From assembly GCA_964444125.1 (NCBI GenBank), contig CAYUFB010000001.1:27627-91626 (forward strand): DNA of 64,000 nucleotides, read 5' to 3'. A program made the translations under genes and the position numbers. Positions within the stretch are counted from its first letter, which is position 1, and the number at the start of each line of letters is the position of its first letter. The DNA is from CAYUFB01 sp964444125. GTDB lineage: Bacteria; Patescibacteriota; Dojkabacteria; B142; JAFGMG01. Of this stretch, positions 55,148 through 64,000 are shown in pieces. The notes under the pieces were generated by a model. That model had not been told where the DNA came from. It saw only the letters and a list, made by a program, of their open reading frames with translations, and did no database searches.

Positions 55148-56092
55148 ATGCCAAAACAATATTACATAAATCAACTGGAAAAAGGTCTTGCTATTAGTGA
55201 TGAGCCTTTTGGAATTGGAGCAATCAAGAAAGGTACGGATAGAAACAATAATCCATATTTAGATTTAGAATTGGTCGATAGAACTGGAATGATCAAGGCC
55301 AAAATTTGGTCAGATAATCTAGAGAGGATTCCTTCGAAGCTACTTCAAGAAGGGACAATAGTAAAAGTCTCGGGTCTTGTAGGTGAATTCAATGGCAATC
55401 TGCAGATGACGATAAATGGACTATCGAAGTACGAAGAGAAAGATCTGTCAGACTTCCTTCCTGTGACAAAAGCATCAATTGATGACATGTGGAAGAAAAT
55501 GACTACGCGAGTAGAAAATATGAACGATCAGAAATATAAAACACTACTACAGAAGCTCTTCGCATTGCATGAAGAAAAGATTCGACTTGCACCAGCGGCA
55601 AAAAATATACATCACAATTATGTTGGAGGATTACTAGAGCATGTAACAGAGATGATGGATATAGCTGAAACTGTCATGAAATTATATCCAGAAGCTGATC
55701 CTGATCTGGTGTTTACTGGCATTATTTTCCATGATATTGGCAAGATTTATGAGTTAGAAATTGAAGGTTTTGTGATTGATTATTCCAAGGTAGGCAAAAT
55801 GATAGGTCATATAGCACTTGGCATACGGATGCTTGATCAGCTAGACAAAGACATACTCGAAGAGGAGCAAAGAATGCTTCTTGAGCATATTATTCTTTCG
55901 CATCATTCGATTCTTGAATATGGCTCACCTGTTGTCCCAAAGACAATAGAGGCAATGATAGTGGCCAAAGTTGATGATTTGTCTTCCAAGGTTAGAACCG
56001 TTCAAAAAGTACTATCTGATAATGCGGAAAATGACAAAGCCTTCTCAGCAAGAGAGTATGCGATTGGTTCTGAAGTTTATCTTGGGAAGTAA
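55148..56092 (+). CDS. yhaM: 3'-5' exoribonuclease YhaM-like (OB fold plus HD domain)
   Basis: The 314-residue protein has an N-terminal OB-fold nucleic-acid domain (about 20-95: DLELVDRTGMIKAKIWSDN, GTIVKVSGLVGEFNG). The HD domain (about 140-300) has HHNYVGGLLEHVTEM, GIIFHDIGKIYEL and LEHIILSHHS, with the His and Asp metal ligands. This order matches YhaM of Firmicutes, which trims RNA 3' ends. Confidence 0.88.
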   Translation: MPKQYYINQLEKGLAISDEPFGIGAIKKGTDRNNNPYLDLELVDRTGMIKAKIWSDNLERIPSKLLQEGTIVKVSGLVGEFNGNLQMTINGLSKYEEKDLSDFLPVTKASIDDMWKKMTTRVENMNDQKYKTLLQKLFALHEEKIRLAPAAKNIHHNYVGGLLEHVTEMMDIAETVMKLYPEADPDLVFTGIIFHDIGKIYELEIEGFVIDYSKVGKMIGHIALGIRMLDQLDKDILEEEQRMLLEHIILSHHSILEYGSPVVPKTIEAMIVAKVDDLSSKVRTVQKVLSDNAENDKAFSAREYAIGSEVYLGK

Positions 56093-56131
56093 TTTGCATT
56101 GATAGCTTAGAGTTTTGGATAGATTCTAATC

Positions 56132-56159
56132 TTGAATCAATTCTATTTTGTGCTAGAAT
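56132..56159 (+). promoter_or_regulatory. Promoter of a probable leaderless ABC transporter mRNA
   Basis: TTGAAT (56132-56137) and TAGAAT (56154-56159) are 16 bp apart, with TGC just before the -10 (extended). The GTG start at 56166 is 6 nt after the box, so the transcript should begin at the start codon. Confidence 0.6.
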
Positions 56160-56165
56160 GTTTAG

Positions 56166-57098
56166 GTGAAAAATATTATTCTTCAAGTCAAAAATTTAGA
56201 AAAGGAATACTCTGGGTTCAAGGCAGTAAACGGAGTCTCTTTTGATGTATATCAAGGAGAAATACTTGGCATACTTGGTCCAAATGGCGCTGGTAAAACT
56301 ACAACATTAGAAATGATTGAAGGCTTGAGGACAATTACTGGAGGAGAGGTCAGGCTATATGACAAGAAAATCACTGCAAGAAATTTAAAAAATCACCTGC
56401 ATCAGAAAATCGGTATTCAATTACAATCCAGTTCCTATTTTGACTTATTAACTCTAAAAGAGATATTAGATCTTTTTGGTACCTTTTACGAAAAACGTCT
56501 TGATTCACTTGAACTACTGAAAATGGTCGAATTAGAATCCAAGAAGGACAGCTTGGTCAAGAACTTATCAGGTGGTCAGGCACAAAGATTTTCTATCATT
56601 GCTGCGATGGTTAATGATCCTGATTTGATATTTCTTGATGAACCAACAACAGGACTTGATCCACAGATTAGAAGATCGATTTGGGAGTTAGTTAGAAAAA
56701 TCAATAAGCAGGGCAAAACTGTTATTATGACAACTCATTATATGGAAGAGGCAGAAGAATTGTGCGATAGAATTGCTGTAATGGACCAAGGTAAAATTAT
56801 TGCATTTGATAGTCCACAAGGACTAATCGAAAACGAAAAACTCAAATTTACTATCAAGTTTGTGACAACAGATTTGATGAGTGATAAGCAAAGAGCTGAA
56901 TTTGAAAAACATCCTTTGGTTGTCAAGTTTTGGGAAGAAGCACATAAATATGTCTTCAGGATTGAAGATCCAACCAAAATCAACGATATTCTAAATTGGC
57001 TTGAATCAAAGAAATTGAAATTTAAGAACTTAGAGATATTGCCTCCAAATTTGGAAGACGTATTTTTGAAACTTACTGGCAAAAATTTAAGAGAATAA
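56166..57098 (+). CDS. ABC transporter ATP-binding protein
   Basis: The 310-residue protein has Walker A ILGPNGAGKTTTLEMIEG, signature LSGGQAQRFSIIAAM, Walker B LIFLDEPTTGLDP and the H-loop MTTHYMEEAEELCDR. The C-terminal 80 residues are typical of DrrA/CcmA-like exporters. It pairs with the permease that starts 3 bp later. Transported substrate unknown. The start codon is GTG. Confidence 0.93.
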   Translation: MKNIILQVKNLEKEYSGFKAVNGVSFDVYQGEILGILGPNGAGKTTTLEMIEGLRTITGGEVRLYDKKITARNLKNHLHQKIGIQLQSSSYFDLLTLKEILDLFGTFYEKRLDSLELLKMVELESKKDSLVKNLSGGQAQRFSIIAAMVNDPDLIFLDEPTTGLDPQIRRSIWELVRKINKQGKTVIMTTHYMEEAEELCDRIAVMDQGKIIAFDSPQGLIENEKLKFTIKFVTTDLMSDKQRAEFEKHPLVVKFWEEAHKYVFRIEDPTKINDILNWLESKKLKFKNLEILPPNLEDVFLKLTGKNLRE

Positions 57099-57101
57099 AT
57101 A

Positions 57102-58238
57102 ATGAATATATTATTGATATCGACAATCAAGCAGTTTTATAGAGACAAGGAGGCGTTGTTTTGGTCGTTGATTTTTCCTGCGATATTCATTGTCATATTT
57201 AGTTTTTTTTCTTTTGGTGATGGCATTGATGCAAGGATTTTGATAGTTGATCGATCAAATGGACAAGCTAATCAATTAGTAGATATCATTCAAAATCAGG
57301 TGGGGGCAGGTATTCACAACTATGACGGTGACATCCAAGAAGCAAAGGAATCACTGACGAATAGTCGGAAATTTGAGTTCGAATATTTTGATAAAGACAA
57401 AAATGAGAAATACACCAAAGAATCAAGGGTTAATTTGATAATGTCTATTTCAGAATTGGATGCAAATGGTAGATATAATATCGAACTATTCTATGATGAA
57501 TCACAAGAAGGTCAGGCAAGCCCAAGCTTGATACTGATCAATGCTCTAAATACCATTGAAACACAGAAGATGCTTGCTTCTAACAATTTAGAGTTGCCAT
57601 TTGATTTGACTAGAACTGGTGTCTCAGTCAATGAAATTAGATATTTTGATGTCTTAGTGCCTGGTATTATTGGTATGTCTCTTATGCAATCAGGTATTAT
57701 CGGAATCGCTTCAGGAGTCACCTCTTTGAAAGAAAAAAGAGTACTTAAGAGGCTTGCGGCAACTCCACTTCCAATTTGGAGATTTTTGTTGGCAAATATT
57801 TTCACACATTTAGTTCTTTCTGTAGTACAAGTAACTATCATGCTTGTGCTTGCTCATTATTTATTGGGTGCAAATATTTACGGAAGTATTCCACTTATCT
57901 ATTTTGTTTGTTTCATTGGTAATTTTGTATTTTTGAGTATTGGCTTTATAGCAGCTGGTTTATCAAAAACGAGCAAGGCAGCTGAAGGATTATCTCAGGT
58001 ATTTACTACACCAATGATGTTTCTCTCTGGTGTGTTTTTTGAGAGAGATGGACTTCCTGGTTTGGTCAAGGTCGTTTCCGACTTTCTGCCCCTATCTCCA
58101 TTATTGGATGCTTTAAGGGCAATTTCTCTCCAGAATGCTGGATTGCTTGATATAAAGAATGAATTATTTGTAATATTAATTTGGACAGTCATCACAACAA
58201 TTATTGCAACAAGGATATTTAAATTTAAGGAAGAATAA
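57102..58238 (+). CDS. ABC-2 type permease
   Basis: The 378-residue protein has an N-terminal helix (about 18-40), a large extracellular domain (about 45-175) and five helices in the C-terminal half, with the ABC-2 pattern LVPGIIGMSLMQSGIIGIAS and LKRLAATPLPIWRFLLANI. It forms an exporter with the upstream ATPase. Drug or lipid export is a common role, but no substrate can be named. Confidence 0.9.
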   Translation: MNILLISTIKQFYRDKEALFWSLIFPAIFIVIFSFFSFGDGIDARILIVDRSNGQANQLVDIIQNQVGAGIHNYDGDIQEAKESLTNSRKFEFEYFDKDKNEKYTKESRVNLIMSISELDANGRYNIELFYDESQEGQASPSLILINALNTIETQKMLASNNLELPFDLTRTGVSVNEIRYFDVLVPGIIGMSLMQSGIIGIASGVTSLKEKRVLKRLAATPLPIWRFLLANIFTHLVLSVVQVTIMLVLAHYLLGANIYGSIPLIYFVCFIGNFVFLSIGFIAAGLSKTSKAAEGLSQVFTTPMMFLSGVFFERDGLPGLVKVVSDFLPLSPLLDALRAISLQNAGLLDIKNELFVILIWTVITTIIATRIFKFKEE

Positions 58239-58246
58239 CTGTTCTT

Positions 58247-59698
58247 ATGCCAAATATCACAGATGCACTCAAGATGGCAAAGATAGCAGAAATTGATGCT
58301 AAATTTTTTGGCCAAAGTGAACTTGAGATGGTAACTAATGCGGGCAAAGCTATAGCTTCAGAGATCCTTGATATTCTTGATAACTTCATCCAAAAAGATA
58401 AACTAACCAAAGTTTCATTTGTTATTGGGAGTGGCAATAATGGGGCTGATGCATTATCTTGTCTCAATCATCTAATAGGCAAGAATATTGAAAATGTTGA
58501 ATATCATGTCTATGTGATTGGTAGGCATCAGGATTTTAAAACAAAGGAGATTATCCATCAATATGATCTTCTTAAGGAATTGATCAAAAATAATAAAGGA
58601 TCAAAGGTTGTGATCAATCACGATGCTTATGCAGAAAATATGATCTCTTGCGATATTCTCATTGAAGGCTTGATTGGGTCCGGATATAGAGGGAAATTAC
58701 GAAAGAGGTACAAAGATGTGGTAAACAAAATAGCTAGATTAAAAGCTTATAAGGTGGCTATTGATTCTCCGGTGCCTGGATATAGACCTGATGTCACGCT
58801 GTCTTTGATAACAAAAAAAAGAGCAGATGCCAAGCTAATTGATATTTCACTTCCAAAAGAGGTTGGGAGTTTCGTAGGGCCTGGTGTGATTAGTTTCCTT
58901 AACGTCCCAGAAAAAGATGCTTACAAATCCAAGACTGGAGAATTATTGATAATAGGGGGCTCGGATCTATTTCATGGTGCACCTATTATGGCACTCAAGG
59001 CGGCTTCTAAATTTATTGGCGGCGTATTTTTCTATACTCATCCAGAAAATCGCGAGTTGGTTACTAGTCTTAAACTTGGGCTTGAGGAATTCATATTATT
59101 AACTAATGATCAGGTAGAGAAATATTCAAATTATGCAGATGTGATTCTTGCTGGTCCGGGCCTTCGGGAGGATTTAGTAAATCAAGCGGTACTTACTGAA
59201 TTGTTGAATCGCTACCCTGACAAAGTATTTGTTCTTGATGCTTACGCTATTGCTATGGCCAATCCCGTCAATAATCCAAGAAATATCAGAGGATACAATA
59301 ATTGCATTTTGACTCCGCATAGAGGTGAATTAAGGCATATTTTTGGGAAAAATGAAACTGATGGCCTTGAAGGAAAACTGAAACGATTTTGTGTGGAAAA
59401 CAAATGTATGTTGGTCTTAAAAGGTTCAACGGATCTGTTATTTAATGATAAAGGCGAACTCAAAATGAATATGACTGGCAATCAAGGAATGGCAAAAGGT
59501 GGTACGGGAGACGTGATGGCGGGGATGATTGGTGCACTTGCATGCAAAAACGATCCTTGGGAAGCTTTGCAGGCGGGAGTTTTCTTATCAGGACTTGCTG
59601 GTGATATTGCAAAGGCTAAGTATGGATATAATTTCAGCGCAACTGACGAAATCCCTTTGCTCCAGGAAGCATACAAAAGAGCACTAGATTACAAATAA
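58247..59698 (+). CDS. Bifunctional NAD(P)HX epimerase/dehydratase
   Basis: The 483-residue protein has an N-terminal YjeF_N epimerase domain (about 1-215: VIGSGNNGADALSCLNHL) and a C-terminal ribokinase-like dehydratase domain (about 220-483: LLIIGGSDLFHGAPIMALKA, VILAGPGLRE, LTPHRGELRHIFG, and the anion hole MAKGGTGDVMAGMIGAL). It repairs hydrated NADH and NADPH. The arrangement is the usual Nnr fusion. It is 8 bp after the permease gene. Confidence 0.93.
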   Translation: MPNITDALKMAKIAEIDAKFFGQSELEMVTNAGKAIASEILDILDNFIQKDKLTKVSFVIGSGNNGADALSCLNHLIGKNIENVEYHVYVIGRHQDFKTKEIIHQYDLLKELIKNNKGSKVVINHDAYAENMISCDILIEGLIGSGYRGKLRKRYKDVVNKIARLKAYKVAIDSPVPGYRPDVTLSLITKKRADAKLIDISLPKEVGSFVGPGVISFLNVPEKDAYKSKTGELLIIGGSDLFHGAPIMALKAASKFIGGVFFYTHPENRELVTSLKLGLEEFILLTNDQVEKYSNYADVILAGPGLREDLVNQAVLTELLNRYPDKVFVLDAYAIAMANPVNNPRNIRGYNNCILTPHRGELRHIFGKNETDGLEGKLKRFCVENKCMLVLKGSTDLLFNDKGELKMNMTGNQGMAKGGTGDVMAGMIGALACKNDPWEALQAGVFLSGLAGDIAKAKYGYNFSATDEIPLLQEAYKRALDYK

Positions 59699-59711
59699 TT
59701 TTTCACATCTT

Positions 59712-59739
59712 TTGTTATCCTCGTTATTTATTATATAAT
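59712..59739 (+). promoter_or_regulatory. Predicted promoter of the XRE cassette
   Basis: TTGTTA (59712-59717) and TATAAT (59734-59739) are 16 bp apart. The start near 59747 gives a leader of about 27 nt before the first XRE gene. Confidence 0.55.
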
Positions 59740-59773
59740 CAGCCAATTGATCTATTGTTTATAACTATTAAAC

Positions 59774-60577
59774 ATGCTGGATCCAAAGATAATAGGTAGA
59801 AGACTTAAATATTTTAGACAAAGAGTTGGTATCAGTCAGCTTGATCTTGAAATTGCTCTCGATATGTCCCAAGGCTCGGTAAGTAGGATAGAAAGTGGCA
59901 AAGTAAATCCCACGAAAGAGACAGTGTTGTCGATTGCTGGGAACCTACAGATGAATGATCGTGAGATCAGCTATGTTATTGGTCCATTAGCTTTGCCGCC
60001 GACTCAAAAAGAAGTTGAAAATGCGATTCATACTATTCAGGAAGATTTTTCAAGAGATGATGTATATGCGTATTTAATTGATGATAGATTTCGTTTCCAT
60101 TATATTTCTAAAGGATTTGAAAATCTTCTAAATATTATTCTTGAGAATTATCAAGAAAGATACTTAGACCTTGTTGGTACTTCTCTGTTTAGAATAGTGC
60201 TTGATGAAAGAATTGGTATCAATCAATTTATCAAAGGAGATGTATCTCAGGTGCTTATTAGTCAATTGCTCAGATTTAATAAATATATGGGGTTTATGGT
60301 TGACGATGAATATTATTCTGAAACATTAAATTTATTTGCAAAGTATCCTGGTGTGTCAGAACTTTGGAAACAAATTGAAAATGATAATTTGAATTTTAAT
60401 TCGCTGGAGTCAAAGAAAGTCTCCCTGTCTTTTGAGTCCCTCTCATTCGATACGATTTTCGTGAGAGAACCAATCGCGAAATATCCAAGATTTGAGACTA
60501 TTGAGTATGTTTTTTCTCATAAAGATGTAATTGAATTATTAAAAGTACTAAATGCTGGATCCAAAGATAATAGGTAG
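59774..60577 (+). CDS. XRE-family regulator, first tandem copy
   Basis: The 267-residue protein has an N-terminal helix-turn-helix (about 7-62: GRRLKYFRQRVGISQLDLEI, MSQGSVSRIESGKVNPT). The C-terminal part (about 85-260) has YAYLIDDRFRFHYISKGFENL and resembles MmyB-like or PAS-type ligand-binding domains, so it may sense a small molecule. The final eight codons overlap the start region of the second copy in another frame (26 bp). The first 165 bp are almost identical to the second copy. Confidence 0.82.
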   Translation: MLDPKIIGRRLKYFRQRVGISQLDLEIALDMSQGSVSRIESGKVNPTKETVLSIAGNLQMNDREISYVIGPLALPPTQKEVENAIHTIQEDFSRDDVYAYLIDDRFRFHYISKGFENLLNIILENYQERYLDLVGTSLFRIVLDERIGINQFIKGDVSQVLISQLLRFNKYMGFMVDDEYYSETLNLFAKYPGVSELWKQIENDNLNFNSLESKKVSLSFESLSFDTIFVREPIAKYPRFETIEYVFSHKDVIELLKVLNAGSKDNR

Positions 60578-61343
60578 AAGGCTAAAATATTTCAGAAAGA
60601 GGGCTGATATCAGTCAGCTTGATCTTGAGATCGCTCTCGATATGTCCCAAGGCTCGGTAAGTAGGATTGAAAGTGGCAAAGTGAATCCCACCAAAGAGAC
60701 AGTTTTATCAATTGCTTGGAAGTTGAATATGAATGATAGGGAGATTGACTATGTAATAGGTTCTTTGTTTTTTCCTGCAAATGAAAGTGAAATAGCAAAA
60801 GCAATTGAGGAAGTTAAGGGGATGTTAGACCGTCCTGGCGTTTTTGCTTACTTGATAGATGATAGATACAGACTCTTGTATTTATCTAGAGGTTTTGAAA
60901 TTCTTTTTCGTAGATTATTACCTGATTTCGAAAATAAATACGCGCGAATCAAAAATAAGAACATGGTTATTTTGTTCTGTGATGAAGATATTCAAATTGA
61001 AAAATATATGGCCAAAGACAAATTTATTGAAATGATGAAGTTACAACTTGGAAGATTGAGGTCAAATATGGACTTTATGATTGATGATGAAAGTTATATT
61101 GAAGTTGAGAATATTATCAAGAAAAACAAATTGATTAATCAGATATGGAATGAAATCGATTATAAAAATATGAATTTCAATACCTTAGAGTCTAGACAAG
61201 TAGTATTTAAGTTGATGGGGATAAAGATTGGCTTAAATTTTTCACGCGAGCCTGTTTGGAAATATCCAAGGTTCGAAACTATTAAGTATATACCATCCAA
61301 TAAATTTCTGCAAATATATAACAAAATACTTTCTAGGGTATAA
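60552..61343 (+). CDS. XRE-family regulator, second tandem copy
   Basis: The 263-residue protein has an HTH region nearly identical to the first copy (MLDPKIIGRRLKYFRKRADI, then SQGSVSRIESGKVNPTKETV). The C-terminal domain is homologous but far more diverged (FAYLIDDRYRLLYLSRGFEI). Similar DNA binding with different ligand binding is likely. It starts inside the 3' end of the first gene, so translation may be coupled. The cassette continues after 287 bp of very AT-rich DNA in which I see no gene. Confidence 0.82.
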   Translation: MLDPKIIGRRLKYFRKRADISQLDLEIALDMSQGSVSRIESGKVNPTKETVLSIAWKLNMNDREIDYVIGSLFFPANESEIAKAIEEVKGMLDRPGVFAYLIDDRYRLLYLSRGFEILFRRLLPDFENKYARIKNKNMVILFCDEDIQIEKYMAKDKFIEMMKLQLGRLRSNMDFMIDDESYIEVENIIKKNKLINQIWNEIDYKNMNFNTLESRQVVFKLMGIKIGLNFSREPVWKYPRFETIKYIPSNKFLQIYNKILSRV

Positions 61344-61630
61344 AATTTCACATATATTGAGTAAATGTTAGCATATTATAGGATACTATTTCTAGCGAGG
61401 AGATTCTAGTATTAGTGTACTATGGCTCTAGCACGTTCTTTGCGTAACATATGTGTACGATGCAAGGTATTGGTATATATGTATATATGGGTATTATACA
61501 CATAAATTTAGATGGAGGATATAATAATTATATTTATTAAGTGAAATTTAAGAATTATATATTTAGCACTATAGGTTGCTTTTGATATATAACGTATGAT
61601 ATTATATATCCATTTGTATTATATATAGCT

Positions 61631-62866
61631 ATGAGTGGGTTGCATAATGGTGAAAACCATGATAATAGAGGACCTGAATATACATTCTGTGAAGGAGTTT
61701 ATGACCCCATTGATTCATTTCCCGAAATACCAGCTCTTCAGTATTACGAAACACCTAGTATGAGTTTTGATCAATTTCCTTCAGTTGAAGTTGTTGATTT
61801 TGAACAAAAGGTCCAAATTACCGGAGATGTGAATATATATGTAGTAAATGGTTCTAATTTACGCTTGCCAAAACAAGGGGAAGAGATAGATACATCGGAG
61901 CTAGAACTCGCAAATGCTGTAGCGGAATTGTATATGGATACTTTTAGTAAGCCACCTTGGAAGCAAAGTTTTCCTAAAATTGAGAACGCTTTTGAATACT
62001 TGAGTAAATACGCAGATGAAAATTCAAGGCTTATTTTGCTCCAAGTAAAAGGTAAAATACTTGGTGGGTTCTTTTTGGTAGTGGGTACAAGAGAACATGT
62101 TGTTAACGATTTAATATCTTCAATAAACGCAAACTATGAAATAGAAGGCAATAATATTCCAATGAATCTCTGTGAAACTGGAATACCAGTTGTTGGTACA
62201 GCAGAATTATTTGTTTCAAAAAGAGCTTTGAATCAGTTACTAGCTCGGGATGAATTTATAAATGAAATACTTAGTCAAAGATTTGATAAACGCACAATTT
62301 CACAATCAGAAATAAGTCCAATTGATAATTTAGTCCAGAGTTTCTTTGCTGATCAAGATAATAATATTAATGTGACGGCAAAATTAAGGCATGATTTATA
62401 TAGATTTTTAGTTTTATTACCTACCGCAATGGCAATGCAATGTGCAGTTGGGTATCATGACGGTTTGGAGGTTGATGGTATTGGTTGGACTATGAATACT
62501 CCAGATAGTTCAATGGCAAGGAATTATGAATTATTATGTGTCAAAATACCAAATATTCTTAAGTATTTAGATATATTTAGAAGTATTGGGGTGAAGAAAA
62601 TTATGGGATTGGATATTCGTTTAGCAATTGAGCGTTTGTCCTTAGTATGGGCTGGGAATATGAGCGAAGTCTCTAATTATAATCCAGAAGATGAAACTCT
62701 AGGTTCGGAAAGAATTATGATTGGTAAATTACCATTAGATATATTACTTAGGATATATAGCGATTGGAATATGTATAAGATGTTTGTTCGTGGTGAGGGA
62801 ATACCAAAATTTTTATCAAAAAAACTTTTTGAATTTGCTTATAGTCAATATGGCGAAATTTATTAA
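61631..62866 (+). CDS. GNAT-like protein with a large insertion
   Basis: The 411-residue protein has a loosely ordered N-terminus (about 1-85). A segment AELYMDTFSKPPWKQSFPKI, then LILLQVKGKILGGFFLVVG, resembles the first strands of GNAT acyltransferases. About 180 residues without recognised motifs follow, then a C-terminal part (VDGIGWTMNTPDSSMARNYE) that may complete the fold. The acetyl-CoA loop is not obvious. It lies 18 bp before the decarboxylase-like gene, so a joint pathway is likely. Assignment is tentative. Confidence 0.5.
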   Translation: MSGLHNGENHDNRGPEYTFCEGVYDPIDSFPEIPALQYYETPSMSFDQFPSVEVVDFEQKVQITGDVNIYVVNGSNLRLPKQGEEIDTSELELANAVAELYMDTFSKPPWKQSFPKIENAFEYLSKYADENSRLILLQVKGKILGGFFLVVGTREHVVNDLISSINANYEIEGNNIPMNLCETGIPVVGTAELFVSKRALNQLLARDEFINEILSQRFDKRTISQSEISPIDNLVQSFFADQDNNINVTAKLRHDLYRFLVLLPTAMAMQCAVGYHDGLEVDGIGWTMNTPDSSMARNYELLCVKIPNILKYLDIFRSIGVKKIMGLDIRLAIERLSLVWAGNMSEVSNYNPEDETLGSERIMIGKLPLDILLRIYSDWNMYKMFVRGEGIPKFLSKKLFEFAYSQYGEIY

Positions 62867-62884
62867 TTTATAGTTAAAAAGATT

Positions 62885-63967
62885 ATGGAAAGTAATACAA
62901 GTCCCGTTTTAATGTTTGACATTAATGATTTTGAGAAAAGAATCATTAATTATAAAAGACAAATAAAATTTGCAGACATATTCTATGCTATTAAGGCAAA
63001 TGATAATCCAGAAATTCTCAAGGTTTGTACGAAACAAAAATTGGGCTTTGAGGTTGCTTCATTGGGGGAATACGAGAAAGTGATAAAATTAGGTGCATCG
63101 CCAAGACATGTCATTACTAGCAATTCGGTGAAGTCGATTGATTTCATCAAAAGATCTTACAAAAGTGGTTTAAGATATTATTCTTTTGATAGCAAGGAAG
63201 AATTGCAAAAGTTAGTTAAGTTCGCACCTCTGTCCAATTTATATGTGAGGCTTTCGGTTGATAATTCAGGTAGTGACTATCCTTTATCAAGCAAATTTGG
63301 CGTTGAATTCGATGAAGCTCTCAAATTGTTAAGACTAGCAAAGAAATATGGTGCAAATATTGTTGGGCTAAATTTCCATGTGGGTTCTCAATGTAAGAAA
63401 TCATCCGGGTGGAAAAAGGCGATTAAGAAGTCACGTAAATTATTTTTTGAAGCTGAAAAATATGGGATTAACCTAAATTATTTAAATTTGGGAGGGGGGT
63501 TGCCTGCTCATTATTATGCAAATGGAGGTGATGTGCTAGAAATAATTAATGTAATAGATGGGCAATTACAAAAAGAGTTCCAAGGGATTGATGATTTATT
63601 GGTTCATATTGAGCCAGGTAGAGCTTTGGTTGCAGAAAGTGGTACTATTCGAACTCAGGTTATTGGGAAAGGATTTAGAAATGGGAGACATTGGATTACT
63701 TTAGATGTGGGAATCTTTAACGGTCTTATGGAGTTATATCAAGGATTTAAATATCCAGTGAGTGTAGAGAAAAATAGAAAAACGAAATTAGTTAATTATA
63801 TAGTATATGGACCATCATGTGATAGTATGGATGTTTTGTATGAATCGATCAAACTACCAGAAGTGGAAATAGGGGATTATTTGCTAATTAAAAATGCTGG
63901 GGCATATACAAACGTTTATGCTTCAAGCTTTAATGGATTTTTACCACCAAGGTTCGTAATAAAATAG
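62885..63967 (+). CDS. Ornithine/diaminopimelate decarboxylase-like PLP enzyme
   Basis: The 360-residue protein is an alanine-racemase-fold PLP decarboxylase. The PLP Lys is in IFYAIKANDNPE (about residue 38), with GLNFHVGSQ, LNLGGGLPAHY, IEPGRALVAE for phosphate binding, and YGPSCDSMDVLYE with the Cys typical of ornithine decarboxylase. It may make putrescine or a related amine. The length is shorter than diaminopimelate decarboxylase, closer to ornithine-type. The gene ends 33 bp before the window end. Confidence 0.85.
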   Translation: MESNTSPVLMFDINDFEKRIINYKRQIKFADIFYAIKANDNPEILKVCTKQKLGFEVASLGEYEKVIKLGASPRHVITSNSVKSIDFIKRSYKSGLRYYSFDSKEELQKLVKFAPLSNLYVRLSVDNSGSDYPLSSKFGVEFDEALKLLRLAKKYGANIVGLNFHVGSQCKKSSGWKKAIKKSRKLFFEAEKYGINLNYLNLGGGLPAHYYANGGDVLEIINVIDGQLQKEFQGIDDLLVHIEPGRALVAESGTIRTQVIGKGFRNGRHWITLDVGIFNGLMELYQGFKYPVSVEKNRKTKLVNYIVYGPSCDSMDVLYESIKLPEVEIGDYLLIKNAGAYTNVYASSFNGFLPPRFVIK

Positions 63968-64000
63968 AAAATAGTATATATTGTAATGGCATTATAAGAA

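Overview
The window looks like part of a chromosome from a Candidate Phyla Radiation (Patescibacteria) bacterium, possibly near Dojkabacteria or Microgenomates. Supporting signs are the AT-rich sequence, the rpoA-rplQ-rplM-rpsI end of a ribosomal operon, a PrgI/TraC-like/VirB4 cluster, a DUF4012 protein, ECF sigma factors paired with FecR-like or DUF5667 membrane proteins, and many small secreted or membrane proteins of unknown function. TGA acts as a normal stop (several ATGA gene overlaps), so the Gly-UGA code of Gracilibacteria and Absconditabacteria is excluded. Most start codons have no Shine-Dalgarno motif. Several genes have a -10 box 6-7 nt before the start codon, suggesting leaderless mRNAs.

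Layout. 1-1.8 kb: end of the ribosomal protein operon. 1.8-10.2 kb: PEGA protein, epimerase-DUF4012 fusion, greA, and a PrgI/TraC-like/VirB4 secretion-type cluster. 10.2-14.8 kb: RNase P RNA, a Zn metallopeptidase, an unexplained non-coding stretch and secA. 14.9-20 kb: CAP-domain and membrane proteins, thpR, a secreted DUF11-like protein and a sortase. 20-29.7 kb: gltX, a secreted protein, a PEP-synthase-like probable pseudoenzyme, phosphomannomutase, NagZ-type GH3 enzyme, YggU, NUDIX and DUF2177 proteins. 29.8-38.4 kb: accessory stretch with tRNA-Gly, cupin, GNAT, L33, a T-box leader before thrS, a lysozyme-like protein, a cytochrome b5-like protein, MazG, peptidase S51, tRNA-Ser and a frameshifted DEAD-box helicase. 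38.5-45.7 kb: two sigma/anti-sigma-type modules and an rnhA-LCP operon. 45.7-46.7 kb: tRNA-Gln in a mosaic of repeats. 46.7-54.5 kb: response regulator and a fermentation block (CoA-binding protein, PflA, PflB, ADP-forming acetyl-CoA synthetase, enolase). 54.6-64 kb: YhaM nuclease, ABC exporter, NAD(P)HX repair enzyme, and a cassette of two tandem XRE regulators, a GNAT-like protein and an ornithine-decarboxylase-like enzyme.

How the genes fit together. Enolase, PFL and ADP-forming acetyl-CoA synthetase outline a fermentative route from 2-phosphoglycerate through pyruvate to formate, acetate and ATP. The sigma/FecR/LCP, sortase, NagZ, CAP and lysozyme-like genes point to active cell-envelope management. 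The main items for follow-up are the T-box leader of thrS, the A8 frameshift in the helicase, the XRE-GNAT-decarboxylase cassette, the PEP-synthase-like pseudoenzyme, the epimerase-DUF4012 fusion and the repeat mosaic around tRNA-Gln.
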